Below, piece after piece: positions 24,860-36,321 of a stretch of 64,000 bases of DNA (the stretch's first letter is position 1; each line of letters begins with the position of its first letter). The DNA is from Paulownia fortunei (taxonomy: Eukaryota; Streptophyta; Magnoliopsida; Lamiales; Paulowniaceae). A model generated the notes under the pieces. It was not told the origin of the DNA and searched no databases. It was given only the letters and a program-made list of their open reading frames with translations. A program made the translations under genes and the position numbers. The stretch is from the NCBI GenBank assembly GCA_019321725.1, contig CM033121.1:11532001-11596000 (forward strand), given 5' to 3'.

Positions 24860-25307
24860 GGAATTGATAGTAGATAAGTTCCAAAACCATGTAGGAATGT
24901 CACCAGAGATTCCAATGTCAGATAAGTCGAGACCATCAATGCTTCTCTAAGTTTGGAGCCATGTGGGAATCTGAGTGCCCAAGTTCCATGAACTTAGAAA
25001 GATAGTATTCAGTTGGAAGGGTGGAGTCCAATCTTCAGGAACTCTCAATATCAGTGGATTTCCAGAGGCTGATAATATAGCCAGTTCAGTAAGATTGGCA
25101 AAGTGATTTTCAATCACATTCCCCTCTAGCATGTTATTTTCCATTACAAGCACTTCCAAGTTGGAAAGTTGTCCAAAACTCAGAGGAAAGGTTCCTGTCA
25201 ATTTGTTGTTGTCTAGTCTCATAATCACCAAGGACAACAAGTTCCTAAGTTAATAGGAATTGGACCAGTAAATGAATTGTTACCATCAGATACAAGTAAG
25301 GCTTTCA
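24860..25307 (-). pseudogene. Leucine-rich-repeat receptor-like protein fragment inside gag
   Basis: Minus strand encodes plant-type LRR units: NNSFTGPIP, then NLLSLVIMRLDNNKLTGTFP, then LSNLEVLVMENNMLEG, NLTELAILSASGNPL, VPEDWTPPFQL, LGTQIPTWLQT, and in a neighbouring frame LDLSDIGISGDIPTWFWNL. The LxxLxLxxNxLxGxxP rhythm and the VPEDWTPPFQL and GTQIPTWLQT phrases match receptor-like proteins (EIX/Cf-type), which bind ligands outside the cell for defence or development. Only about 150 residues remain, with one or two frameshifts, no signal peptide and no membrane segment. Both ends join gag sequence: SLNSES on one side, DDKVCATF on the other. Confidence 0.88.
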
Positions 25308-25308
25308 G

Positions 25309-25489
25309 AGTTTAAACTATGGAAATTAGGAAGTAAAGAGATCATACCTAGCTTTAATCGAAAGTTATTTCCATTGAAAGAAAAAATAAAATAATAAGAA
25401 GAAGAATTTTGAGGAGGTTGCAAGCAATAACGCATGGTACACACCTGTTGATTCTCATTTTCATCATCGATACTTTCATTTTCAGCCAT
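25309..25489 (-). pseudogene. Athila-like gag, N-terminal part
   Basis: Start chosen at 25489, giving MAENESIDDENENQQV, the usual opening of this gag group, followed by MRYCLQPPQNSS and NNFRLKLGMISLLPNFH SLNSES. The conserved continuation (a tract ending in EVCATF) is displaced by the LRR fragment and resumes near 24858. It lies about 180 bp downstream of the 5' LTR. Confidence 0.85.
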
Positions 25490-25899
25490 GGTGGAAGTGT
25501 GTAGAGGTGACTCAAACAAAATTTTAGAATTATTTCTAACTAAACAACGAGAATTATGACTACGATACCATATGGATATATAATGAAAATAAACACATAA
25601 TATTTACAAAGGAAAAAAAACTACAAATCTGAATACTTACTCTGCCTTCCCCAACAATAGTGCCAAAAACTTGCTATAGGTTATGTCAAATAAAAAATTT
25701 TCGGGAGTCCGAGGTCGATCCACAGGAAAGTTGTTTGAAGTTTTCAGGATTATATTTCTTAAAATAAGGGCTTTATGTGGTTTAGAATATAAAGAAAAAA
25801 TATGCTATAACTAAAAAATCAAAATAATAAAAGTATTGAAGATTAGAGATTCGCTCTTGAGTTTTACATAGAGGAACGATTATTTATTATTTTTACCTA

Positions 25900-26600
25900 T
25901 TTTAAATGCTACAATTGGAATCCATACATAATAAAGGTTCTAATGGGAAGATGTTATCAAATAACTCATGCATTAAGGTAATCATGATTTGTCTTAGTGT
26001 TTGCTAATTATATCTTAACACCAATACTTGTTTATGGGATCAAGTATTTATGCACACCTTTGTCTACAATAAATTAAGGTTTCACATTAGTAGTCGGTGA
26101 GGTAGAACCGTACAATAAGTTAAGTGAACCCAAGTATTTGTTATGTCATTGAAGATAAATAAATCAATAATCACCCCAAATAACAAAAGTTTTAACGCCA
26201 ATACTTATTTATGAGATCAAGTATATATGCACACTTTTGTCTACAACAAATCAAGGTTTCACATTAGCAGTTGGTAGGGTAGGACTATATAATAAGCTAA
26301 ATGAACCCAAGTATTTATTGTGTCATTGGTGATACATAAATCCAGAATCACTACTAAACAAGAAGGTTTCAATCCAAAATTTAAATAATAAAACAGCACA
26401 CCTGAACATTATACACCTTTATAACCATTTTTTTCCTCCATCAAGAGCTTCACCCTTTCTCTTCAACTTAAATGAAATTTAAAAATACATAATGAAAGTA
26501 GAAAAGACTAAAAATAAAAGAGAAACTAGAGAATACATATTTGTTACTACTATAAAATTTAGCCTAAAGAAAGACAACAATAAAACTTTCAATGGTGATC
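25900..26600 (-). repeat. Dispersed repeat R1, copy 2, with internal tandem duplication
   Basis: Reverse complement of 3450-3975. It is longer because a unit of about 177 bp is duplicated (units starting near 26015 and 26192, each beginning TTAAC[AG]CCAATACTT and containing GATCAAGTAT..ATGCACAC). The first copy has the unit once. Confidence 0.8.
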
Positions 26601-26647
26601 TAAATTAACATATCATTTTTAGATCCGAATTTTGCCATCCAGTATTC

Positions 26648-28756
26648 TGTTGGGTTCATGTGATCCCGAGTTATGTGCAGCAGAAAATTAAACTTTTAAA
26701 AAAAATATTAAACTATAACAATTATAGTAATACCAAGGATCCGATGCGATTTTTAACGATCTCGCAATTTCCAATAGCCGTAATAAAATAATAAAAGTAT
26801 CCATTTATACTTTCTTTTCACTCCGGTTGTCGTAGGGTGTGAAGCAATCAATTTCTAGCCCCTTTTTTTTTAATTTGATTAATAGGGATCCAAATATCTT
26901 CTCTCTAAATTAGTCCACACTTTGAGTAAGAACACAAAATCATAATTCCGCTAGCAATTCTTATTTCTTTTCTAATCTAGTTTACAGAGTGTATATAGAA
27001 AAATATTAATTCTTGTTATCAACTTGTGATAAAAGAATTAATACTTAAAAATAAAAAATAGAATTTATGGAGAAAAAGGATGGTTGAAGCAAACATTTTT
27101 TCTTCTCTCTTTTCAATGACAAAAATTAAAGGATGTTTCTACTTCTTACAATTTTCGGCCAAGAGGTATATATAGGGGACTCAAAATTTCAAGAGTCCTA
27201 CTCTTGATATTTTGTGTCTCCTTTTGATTTGTTGGAAGATAATTTGGTTGATCCAAACTTCTTTCAACTTTATCCCTTTCATATCTTTCAAAAATATTTA
27301 AGGTTCCTCAAAAATTCCAAACTCCTGGCTTTCCATTCTTTTTCAACCATATTCATAGGTCTCTCCTAATAGGCCTTTGTGAATTGGGCTTGGATTTAAA
27401 AATAAATCCCATAATTAATTTAATTAATTATCTTAGCCCAAACTCAATTAATTAATTCCATCTAGCCACCTAATCACATTAGGTCTAATTATTTAATTGA
27501 GTAAATTAATTTAATAATTAATTTATGGACAACACAATTAATTTGATCCAATCAAATAATTATTTCACTCCAATTCAGCTCCTTAATCTTATTAGGTCCA
27601 ATTAATTTATTTAATTATTTAATTGAATAATTAATTCAACTCCTTGAATTAATTTAAGTTCTAATTAATTAATATTTATTAATTAAATAGATCTAACCTT
27701 TTGGATCAATTCATATATTAAAAATGTTCCCTCTTAAATTGTGTGTGATCTTTTAGGTTCACAACTAAGCTAGTAATAAGCTTGCAACATTTGCAACTGA
27801 TGAATAATAATTATTTCGATTAATTAATTCGCTTGAAATTAACTCCTTAATTTCAAGAACCTCACAAGTTATAGGAAACACCTAAACTTAGGTAAAATAG
27901 CGTGAACCTATTTCAATTACGAGTATCATACACGTAAGGTCCTTCCATCAACTAATCTCCCGATTGAGTCTTGGGCATGGATTAATAGTTGAAACCCTAA
28001 TTGCTCAATAACTATAATTCCATTTCATGTTTCAATAGCTCATGATGAATTGTTAGAAAACCCACGTCTAGCATTTATCCTGCCTTAGCCAAGGACTTCT
28101 GAGTCATGAACTATGAAAACATAGGAGATTCACTTGTTCTACTAGAAAAGTGATGGATCCTTTATTGACCACTCATTAACCTCCATACATATCAATGCAA
28201 CATCTAATGTATTCCTTTTGTGATTGTCAGGCAATCAGAAGATACATCAAAATAAAACACGATATGCATAAGGCTACCATGGTGTCTCAAGTCAAAAGAC
28301 TAAGAGTGTACTATCATAACATTGAATTTCTTATTTTGATAAATAAGTTTCCAAATTAAGAAATTCCAGAGGGCCTGTTCAATGTACTCGTTCCCTAACA
28401 AACACCTACATACATGCACTAGCATTACTATGCCAATATCCATGGAGTGAGACATTCTCCTCATGTGAGCGTGCATCATATGTGCGAGTCTATTGGGCTA
28501 TTCGATATCCCATCTCAAAAAGCCCTTGACTCAGAACTAATTTAAGACCAAAGCCATAGAGGTATATTCCAACATCAATTGCATGACCATGCCCCATAGC
28601 TAGGTTTGGTTTAGGGACTTTATCTAATTATAAAATATAATTAAAGATGAAGAATTTTGCCTATTTTATTAATATGATTTGAAAAATATTATTTTTACAA
28701 ATACAAGAGTATAAACGACGACCAATCTAACTGGCATATCAGGCACTACTCTAATA
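26648..28756 (-). mobile_element. Solo LTR of the same copia family, inserted in the Athila-like 5' LTR
   Basis: On the minus strand it starts TATTAGAGTAGTGCC and ends CATGAACCCAACA. It is collinear with 16471-18467 joined to 29411-29753. No internal copia sequence remains. Flanks AGTATTC and AGTTTTC resemble each other but are not a clean 5-bp duplication. It shows the copia family inserted again after the Athila-like element had split an earlier copia copy. Confidence 0.85.
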
Positions 28757-29410
28757 AGTTTTCCATACAATCAGATGATTTTTGGGAAAGTGTTCAAGAT
28801 GAAAGTTGTATATTTGTCCTTTAGCTTTATTTTTCAACTTGGATCACCTAATTCCAACCGTTAAGGAGAAAGTTATGCTTGATTTAAAGAGATATGTCAA
28901 CATAGATAGATTCCTTCTAATGATCTCACTTGGATGAATTTTTTGCCATAATCAAGGCTGAATTGGACTAATATTCCAATAGTAAAGTTGTAGTTATATC
29001 TCTTACGCTATCAAATAAATTAAGATTCAGATTTATAGGGCTTTTGAACATATAGTTATGCCCAATATACTAAAACTGTACAAGTATGGAAACATGTTAA
29101 TTTTGAACCCAACAATCACTTGCAAAGTCCAAGTGATTTCTTACATATATTTTGATTTATACATGATGGACTTAGGCAAAAGAGGCCCTTTTTTTCTAAT
29201 TGTGATTCTTCTTTGATCCAATAAAATATTATCTCCGAACTTGCTTATGAAACGTGTTGTCTTCTTCGGTTTTATTTTGGCTCTTTTTGATATCTTTTTG
29301 TTCATTGATTCCCAAACACAACATATTAATAAAACTATAATATTAACAAGAATAAACAAGAAAAGTATAAATAATTTGATACAAAAATATATCAAAATAT
29401 GCACTTATTA

Positions 29411-29753
29411 ACTAGATTAGTAAAAGAGTTAGAATCGCTAGCGGGTTCTAATTCTGTTTTCTTGTCCGAAGTGTGGACTTCGTTAGAGGGGAGATATTTA
29501 GATCCCTACAAATTAAATCAATTTTGGTATAAGGGCTAGTAGTTGATTGCTTCAATCCCCTTTACAATTGGAGTGCTCAAAAAGTATAAATTCAAAAAAC
29601 CTTTACGTGTTTAGTTTAGGCAATTGAAAAATACAAATATTGATAATCACATCGAACCAGGGCTAATGCCTTATTTGATATGGCATGTTATTATGTTTTA
29701 AATTTAAATTTAATTTTATGTTGTGCACACCCCGTAGTTATGTGAACTCAACA
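29411..29753 (+). repeat. Copia 3' LTR, remainder
   Basis: Continues the LTR after the nested element: ACTAGATTAG, GAATCGCTAGCGG, GTGTGGACTTCGTTAGAG, GTTGATTGCTTCA, ending GTGAACTCAACA at 29753. All blocks occur in the same order in the solo LTR (reverse complement of about 26990-26648). Confidence 0.85.
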
Positions 29754-31270
29754 GAGCAGTCCTGTACACTTGTGTACAATGCCTAGCCCATTTGTCACAA
29801 CACTCAGCCAATGGGTAGCAACACTCCGCACAGTGCTTACATGTCCCAACCAACGTGTGGCAAGCATCATCCAACACCCAGACAATGCAAGTAGCATGAC
29901 CTTGGTCAGGATTGGGTCTACCCACTTGCCAATTTGATCAAATTTTGAATCGACACAAGATAAACCCCAAGCCAAGACATGGTTCTCCCCACTATGTCAT
30001 GTCAAGCCATAGCTGGGCCTGAGGTGGCAAGGGATTTCAAGGACCCCTTCCCCCTATAGTAGGTTTAAAAATATTTTTTCTCATGGCAGTAGTAGACATT
30101 GAAAAGTTGAGGAAGTACACCTACCTTATCTCATGTTTTAAGCATCAAATCAAGCCACAATTTGTTCCTACGTGATCTTTGTGATGTATATATTCATTCC
30201 AAGGTCCTAACTCAAATCATGTAATTGAACCACTCAATGTGTGCTTAGTGTCGGCACCCCATTGTGTTTCCCGCCTATCATGCACTGTCAACATCACCCG
30301 ATAAATCATTAAGCCATAACTCAACACTACCCTAATACTTATTAAAAACCTCTAAGTTGCCAAAAATACCTCATTGCATTGTGTCATGTGCTGCCAAGCA
30401 GTTAGTGTCATGGCACCAACACTTAGTCGAAATCTAGGGTTGCACCATGCCCCCACCCATCGCCCATTGGATTACAAGCCCGTCATGCAAAGGCAGTCGA
30501 CGCCCTAAGTGGTTGACACTAATCCTATTGACACTTTATTATCAAGATTATGTTCTTAGTAAAAGAAATTCCTTAAAATGAAAAAAAAATACTAGCTAGT
30601 ATAGTTTAGGCAAACCATTGAAGAAAGTATTATGTACATTATGTGTATACTAGACTAGTCCTATGTGTATCAACTAGATTATTGGTGAGTAAATATTAAA
30701 GTGATCCTTGATGAAAATATTTTGATGAAGCCAAGTGGATATTTAGATATCTGAATAGAGTGGTCTGAGATAAATTGGAGGCTATTTGGTTAATTAATAC
30801 TTCTTGGAAGGATGCGCATTGTGGTGAACATTTGTGATGTTAATGTTTTCTTAGTGATAATAAAGTCACTTTGATGTGTGCTTTGGGCAATGAGTAATGT
30901 TGGAGGACCAAGCATACTTACGGAAAAAATTATTTCATCAATAAGAGTGTTATACATAATTAAATTATTCTCAGGCATATTTTCACAAACAGTGTGTCGC
31001 TTATCCTTTTCATCAAGCTTTTGTATGGTGATATGCTCCAAAATATGTAAGTGGAATGGGATTACCTAGAATTTGATTCTTGTGGCTTATGAGAATATTT
31101 CTTATTAACGTGATATCTTTACATTCTCATTATATGATTAGTAATGACTTTGTGAGATGTTAAATGTTATTAGGCTTTGATTGGCCTTCTTACACGAGCA
31201 ACCACCTTAGCTCTGTAATCGCTAGTAGGATAAGACTTAAAGATCATGTTGCATATGAAAGGTTTGCAAA
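29754..31270. other. Probable Ty3 LTR/leader continuation, then unassigned DNA
   Basis: 29754-30540 is less AT-rich, without coding motifs, and is inferred to be the other side of the Ty3 element interrupted by copia at 12491. 30541-31270 has short ORFs without recognisable motifs. Confidence 0.35.
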
Positions 31271-32245
31271 TAGTTGTCATTGCACTTGGAGTAGCAAGAA
31301 AGGTTAATATGCATAACTTAGAGTCGCCTTGGCTTGTAGACTAAGATAAGATCATGTTTGATTGATTATGAAGTATGCCTAAACTTCATAGCAGCATGCT
31401 TATAGTTGAACATCTAAACTACAAAAAGACATATTGGTGAGTACTTGTCTGGTGGTACAAGTCAGTCATTTGGATAGCTATTGGACTTGCGTCTATATAA
31501 TGTTTAGAGTGTGGCATCATAACATGTAAGTATACTATATATGCTTTGAGACGACCTCCTACTTAAAGTGACCGAATGGCTCTTTACTTTGTCAGTGTGT
31601 GAGCCCTTATTATCTCTTATGCCCTTTCGAACTCTAGACCATGTCTTTGATTATAAGCTTGATGTTGCTATTTTATCATGTTATGTAATGACCATGGATG
31701 ATTTGGTCTACTAAAGCATGTCTAGGAAAGTAATGAGAGGTCGAGTTAGTTGTCATTACACTTGGAGTAGTAAGAAAGGTTAATATGTATAACTTAGAGT
31801 CTCCTTGGCTTGTAGACTAAGATGAGATCATGTTTGATTGATTAGGAAGTATGTCCAAACTTCATAGCAGCATGCTTATAGTTGAACGTCTAAACTACCA
31901 AAAGACATGTTGGTCAGTGCTTGTTTGGTGGTACAAGTTAGTTATTTAGATAGCTATTGGACTTATATTTATATAATGTTTAGAGTGTGACATGTCTAAA
32001 TTAACTTGGAGATCTATCATAACATGTAAGTATACTATATATGCTTTGAGATGACATCTTACTTAAAGTGACCGAATGGCTCTTTGCTTTGTCAGTGTGT
32101 AAGCCCTTATTATCTCTTGTGCCCTTTCGAACTCTAGACCATGTCTTTGATTATAAGCTTGATGTTACTACTTTATCATGTTATGTAATGACCATGGATG
32201 ATTTGGTCTACTAAAGCATGTCTAGGAAAGTAATGAGAGGTCGAG
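31271..32245. repeat. Tandem duplication of a ~476-bp unit
   Basis: Unit 1 is 31271-31746 and unit 2 is 31747-32245. Both start TAGTTGTCATT and end GAGAGGTCGAG. Unit 2 carries about 24 extra bases (near GTCTAAATTAACTTGGAG). Few substitutions separate them, so the duplication is fairly recent. No coding is recognisable in either. Confidence 0.9.
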
Positions 32246-32329
32246 GAAGAATAAGTAGGTGACGCACTAACTTTTTGTGGTTTATAGCTGCTTGACTTTG
32301 TTGGATTATGTTTGATTAATCATGAATAT

Positions 32330-33196
32330 TGAAAGATCTATTTTAGTATTATTACCAACTTCAACTTAATTAGTTAGGTTTAGATATTATAACATATGGA
32401 AGTTGTGTAGTAATAAAGTACAAAACATAAAAAATAAACACAAGAGTTTTACGTGCTTTAGATAAAAAAATATCTTAAATGCACGAGGTCACGCTTTGCA
32501 AATGAACAATATACTAATTCGGATTACAAGTTCAATATTATGACTTATTCCTAAAAGACTACCAGATTAGAGTTGACACCATTGTTCTTCAAATTAATTA
32601 ATAAATTGTCCAACAAGATCCCGTCAACTTTAAATATGTACTCCTGAACTCCCTTCAATGTTGAAATCCCTTCAGATAGCAGACCAACCCTCTCCCAAAA
32701 ATCTTCAACTTCTTTTCCTAAAGAATGCAACCTTTGTTTCAAAAGGTGATGTGTGCCAGTACACTGCTCAAATCTCGAAAATAGTGTAAACATTGAAAAT
32801 AACTTACACAATCTTCCTGCTTCAAGGCTCTTTCATGCAACATTAAATCAATGCTAGATCTAACTTCAAATCGTGTAGATGTGTTTTATATATTTTTCAT
32901 GATCTATTTTGATTTTTGCCTTATCTACAAGATATCTTCCTTATCTTTATTACATCAATCTTGATCTTGTAAATTATCCTTAAATATATTTTTATCCAAA
33001 ATCTTGCTAATAAACTACCATAATTATCAATATAAAATCTACACAAAATCAATTAAAAGCTATTAGATAATTAATCATAAAAATCTGCCAGCTTATAAGT
33101 GTTGCAATTTAGCAAGTTAACAACTTTTCAAACTTACAACACGGATCCTGCATAGAGATATCATGGTTTCCATCATTGTCTATCATGATCCTAACA
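32330..33196 (-). repeat. Sirevirus-like copia 3' LTR with inserted coding-like piece
   Basis: Minus strand starts TGTTAGGATCATGATAG at 33196 and ends GATCTTTCA at 32330. It is homologous to the plus-strand LTR 62513-63137: shared blocks include CACTTATAAGCTGGCA (or a close variant), AAGATTGTGTAA and GCGTGACCTCGTGCAT. It is about 240 bp longer, mainly through an insertion at about 32558-32790 that has no counterpart in the other copy. The internal side is marked by a purine tract at 33197-33209. Confidence 0.85.
32551..32811 (-). pseudogene. Unrecognised coding-like insertion inside the LTR
   Basis: A minus-strand ORF of 86 codons, of which about 70 lie in sequence absent from the related LTR at 62513-63137. 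Visible stretches are HHLLKQRLHSLGKEVEDFW and VDGILLDNLLINLKNN, helical and coiled-coil-like. I do not recognise the family. It may be a captured host exon. No splice sites or start context support expression. Confidence 0.4.
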
Positions 33197-33209
33197 ATCT
33201 CCTCTTTTA
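33197..33209 (-). other. Polypurine tract of the Sirevirus-like element
   Basis: Minus strand AAAAGAGGAGAT lies directly before the LTR start TGTTAGG, as expected for plus-strand priming. Confidence 0.7.
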
Positions 33210-33449
33210 GCATTGTTTGGTCAAAACCATTAACTTTCCTGAATTCATCATATCTGCAGAAACTATCAATAACCAAAGTTGTTGAAACATATATATATAT
33301 GTCTGTTACAACATCAATAAAATTCCCTTGCCGATGAGAAATAAATATTCAAATGATCGACTACAGGATGAAGACAAGTAAAATCAACATAAATCAGAGT
33401 GCAAAGCAGAGTTCAAATCTAATCCAAAAACAAAAATAGATAAATATTT

Positions 33450-33800
33450 AGTAGAAGTAAATAAAAATAGAAAAATTATCTAGAACAACCCCATCCATCT
33501 TCTCATCAACATCATCCTTCTCATCACCAACAGATATTGTTGCAGTAGAGGTTCGAGTTGCAATAGATGCTACTCCCCATTTTTGACCAAATATAGACAA
33601 AGTAGCTTCAACACTATCATCATAGTCATCACCACTAGCAGATTTCTGTGTAGGTTGACTAGCCATAGGCTAACTGGGAGGATTGTTCAAAGTGTGCAAC
33701 AAAGCTTTAAGTATGTTTCCTTTCCTATTTCCATGAGGTTTCTTCTTTTTTATGACCAGCCTTTGCTGATACTCTAGTTCTCACCATGATTTACTCCTGT
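33450..33800 (-). pseudogene. ORF remnant between pol and 3' LTR of the Sirevirus-like element
   Basis: Minus strand: MVRTRVSAKAGHK near 33788, then frameshifted basic sequence, then MASQPTQKSASGDDYDDSV, ATLSIFGQKWG and an acidic DEKDDVDEK tail (33666-33448). Sireviruses often carry an extra, sometimes env-like, ORF in this position. I cannot identify this one, and it is interrupted by a stop and a frameshift. Confidence 0.4.
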
Positions 33801-33921
33801 AGGCTTTAACAAGAAAAAAAATATCCAGGAGAGAAGAGGAAAAAACACAAGAGAAAAATATAGCAGTGAAATAAAAGTGAGACAGTAAAAGACGGTTGTA
33901 AAATTAGGGTTGAAGAGTATA

Positions 33922-36121
33922 TGTAATGCCCAATTCTCAATTCTCTCCTACATAGCCAATAATAAGCATTTTGCATGAATATGCATCTAATCAATGTGCA
34001 TTATTGAATTATAGCTTACAAATAGCATGATTGCACGAACATGAATAATTGTTATTATATGCTTCAGTTATGATTTAACATGCATTAGTACATGAAATAT
34101 GAGATCAAACTTTCATTTCTTGATTTAACATATTCCTTAAGTGCCCTTTTTGCAGTGAAAAGCTCGGTATCTCGGTTAAGAAAGATTGATATGTTGAATG
34201 GCCATGAAATGAATTATTTGTATTGCTCCATACTAGTTATATGCTAAAGTGATTAATTGCCTAAATATTTACTTGAAATATGTTACATTGGCTAAGAACT
34301 AAAAGTATGCACAATGGTGCAATTTGATTGGTTGGTTGACTAGGTTGCATAAAACCATTGTAAACCGCATTGCACTTGATTATAACACCAAAGCATCAAT
34401 TTTTGTCATCTCCTTAGCCCATGAACGTGGCTTTTGGCATGAGAAGACACCAAGCATGATGCAACCAATCATCACCCTCCACTTACCTCTTCTTGAAAGG
34501 TCAAAGAAATCATTTTCATCCATATTTCTTGTGGAAGCACCTCAAAAACGACCAGCCCTTATTCTCCTAAGTTTCTCCCAAATTTCTACACTCTCATACT
34601 CACAAAAGTTGAATTCAATCCATAGGAATCCATAGAACACAAGGTAGAACAAGTTTCCATCCTTTTAAGCTTGAAAACCGTTGATTTTGAAGCTTAAATC
34701 CAACTTAATCAAGGTATATTCTTTTTCAATATTTCTTATAATGAATTTGTAGTATCTTAGATGGTTACATGTTTTAGTATGCTTTTGTATGATTGAAAAC
34801 TTAAGTAAGTTACACTTGAAGCCAAAACCAAGCTAGTTTAGCTAATTTTTAGCAAAATTGATAGTCTTGTGAAATTATTTAATTTACTTGTTTCTATTGA
34901 TTTTGTAATGCTTATATTGTGTTTGGAAGTTTCTTTGAATGATTGAAAATAATAGCAATTAGTTTGCTTAATTGAAGGTTAGAATCAATTTAAGTTAGAA
35001 TCAAGTTTACGTCATTTTAATTCGGATTGTGTTCATATTTTAGGGGCTGCCCTATTAATTATGTTTGAATTATTAGTTATTTAATGGCTACCCTAATGTT
35101 TAATGTCTTGAATTAGTAGTAAAATATGGAGTATGCATTGTTTTTAGGTTATGTAATTGATTATGTTAGGCCTTTAACACATCCTATCTTCCAAAGAGAT
35201 TGGCCTTTTCACCTAGCACAAAGTGGACTTAAGGTAAGTTGAAGCTTTTATTTAGTGTATCACAAGAATCATATAATGTTTGTTCATATTTTAATGTGAT
35301 TGTTGTGTTTTGTCAAATGATGTAATGTTTGATGCATTTATGGTTTATGAAGCATGATGCTATTAAGAATATAATGAGGTTTTTGAAAAGGAAGTATGGT
35401 ACTTGATTGATGGTCGGATAGACAAGGGACGTGGGAGGGACCGGCGGACCCAACAAATGGTGGCAAATAATTGAGGTTGAAAAACCGGTATAGGATAGCC
35501 ACAATGAATGAGATAGAATACGGCTAATACCTGAGGTTGAAAGACCAAGTATGGAAACCCCGTATTAGTTCTCTTATTGGCCAATCATTATGAACAGGTT
35601 CCGAAAACTATGGTCTATCGTTATTAGTTAGGTACCACACTTCAAGGGCCCTAAAGAATGATTTATAAATAAAAGTTATTACATAGAATATTGCATTTAA
35701 TGATTTATGAGATGTGCATATATGTTATTTGTTACTGCATCAGTTTCATCTTACTGAGCCTTTAGCTCATTAGATTCATGTGATGCAGGTGGAAATGTAC
35801 AGGTTTAGAGGTTGACTGAGTCTCTAGAGCGGCCGGACAGAGATTTGTTCATATGCCATGCTTTAACCTATTTTGTAGTTTATTTTGAAAACTCTGTTTT
35901 GTTTTTAAATAAGCCGCTCTGTTATGGTTTTGTAAACAGATGTACTTAGTTTTGATATATGTATATGGTGTGTTTAAAATGATTCAAGTTCTTTCTCTAT
36001 AGCTAAGAATGGGAACTTTTATTAAAAACCATAACTCTAGTAAAGATGAAAAAAATTAACATTTCTTGACTTAACTGTATCAGTTTATTTAGGCTCTGCA
36101 GTTAGGTTAAGGGGTGTTACA
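33922..36121 (+). repeat. Tekay-like 5' LTR
   Basis: 2200 bp, TGTAATGCCCAATTC to GGGGTGTTACA. Pairs with 40752-42948 and with the solo LTR 47294-49590. Confidence 0.95.
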
Positions 36122-36126
36122 GTTTG

Positions 36127-36140
36127 TGGTATCAGAACGG
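36127..36140 (+). other. Primer-binding site
   Basis: TGGTATCAGAACGG begins five bases after the 5' LTR. It matches the initiator-Met tRNA 3' end (TGGTATCAGAGC) except near its end. Confidence 0.88.
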
Positions 36141-36321
36141 AGGTTTAGTCGTTCCTGTAGACAGAAGAAGGTATATGAACACATCCTGGCTGGGAAACTT
36201 GGTCAACTACTTGTTTATTTAATTTTATGTTTTGATTATATTTCATTCCATGTTATTGTCATGATTATGCATTTATTGTTGGCTAATGAATGGAATGAGA
36301 CTGGGCAATGCATATCAGGTC

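Larger units (their letters stand above)
18468..29410 (-). mobile_element. Athila/Tat-type Ty3 retrotransposon carrying host gene fragments
   Basis: Minus-strand element inserted in the copia 3' LTR. In transcription order: 5' LTR (29410 to 25672, interrupted by R1 and a copia solo LTR); a leader with TTTTTGGCACTATTGTTGGG, the usual post-LTR sequence of this group; gag start at 25489; an inserted LRR gene fragment (25307-24860); gag remainder with zinc knuckle; RT tail, RNase H and integrase remnants; a second coding remnant; an intronless LOG copy; CTTGCTCAAGGACGAGCA; a polypurine tract; and the 3' LTR (19241-18468). Flanks AAACT (18463-18467) and TAACT (29409-29413) are compatible with an imperfect target duplication. 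All ORFs are broken. Confidence 0.85.
25672..29410 (-). repeat. Athila-like 5' LTR, interrupted
   Basis: Matches the 3' LTR in two blocks, 28800-29410 and 25672-25850. Between them lie R1 copy 2 and a copia solo LTR (roughly 25855-28800). On the minus strand it starts TTAATAAGTGCATATTTTG and ends GACATAACCTATAGCA, followed by AGTTTTTGGCACTATTG. Confidence 0.8.
12492..29753 (+). mobile_element. Ty1/copia retrotransposon with long LTRs, 3' LTR split by a nested element
   Basis: Composite interval. In order it holds a 5' LTR remnant (12492-13740), an internal region from integrase to RNase H (about 13902-16450), a polypurine tract (GGGCAAGTGGGAGA, 16457-16470), the 3' LTR first part (16471-18467), a nested Athila-like element (18468-29410), and the 3' LTR remainder (29411-29753, ending CTCAACA). 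Gag and protease are absent, so the element is internally deleted between the 5' LTR and integrase. The LTR assignment rests on a full solo copy at 26648-28756, which reads continuously across the sequence split here. Probable target duplication GGGCA/GAGCA. Confidence 0.85.

Noticed and set aside
29716..29975. Cys/His-rich minus-strand ORFs resembling a zinc-finger protein
   Set aside because: Cysteine spacing is irregular, two frames overlap, and the ORF crosses the copia LTR end, so it cannot be one gene.
31271..32245. CRISPR-like or satellite array
   Set aside because: Only two long units without spacers; a simple tandem duplication.
34324..34635. 103-codon ORF, with matching ORFs near 41144 and 47708
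   Set aside because: It lies inside the Tekay LTR and recurs in each LTR copy with frame changes; it has no protein motifs.
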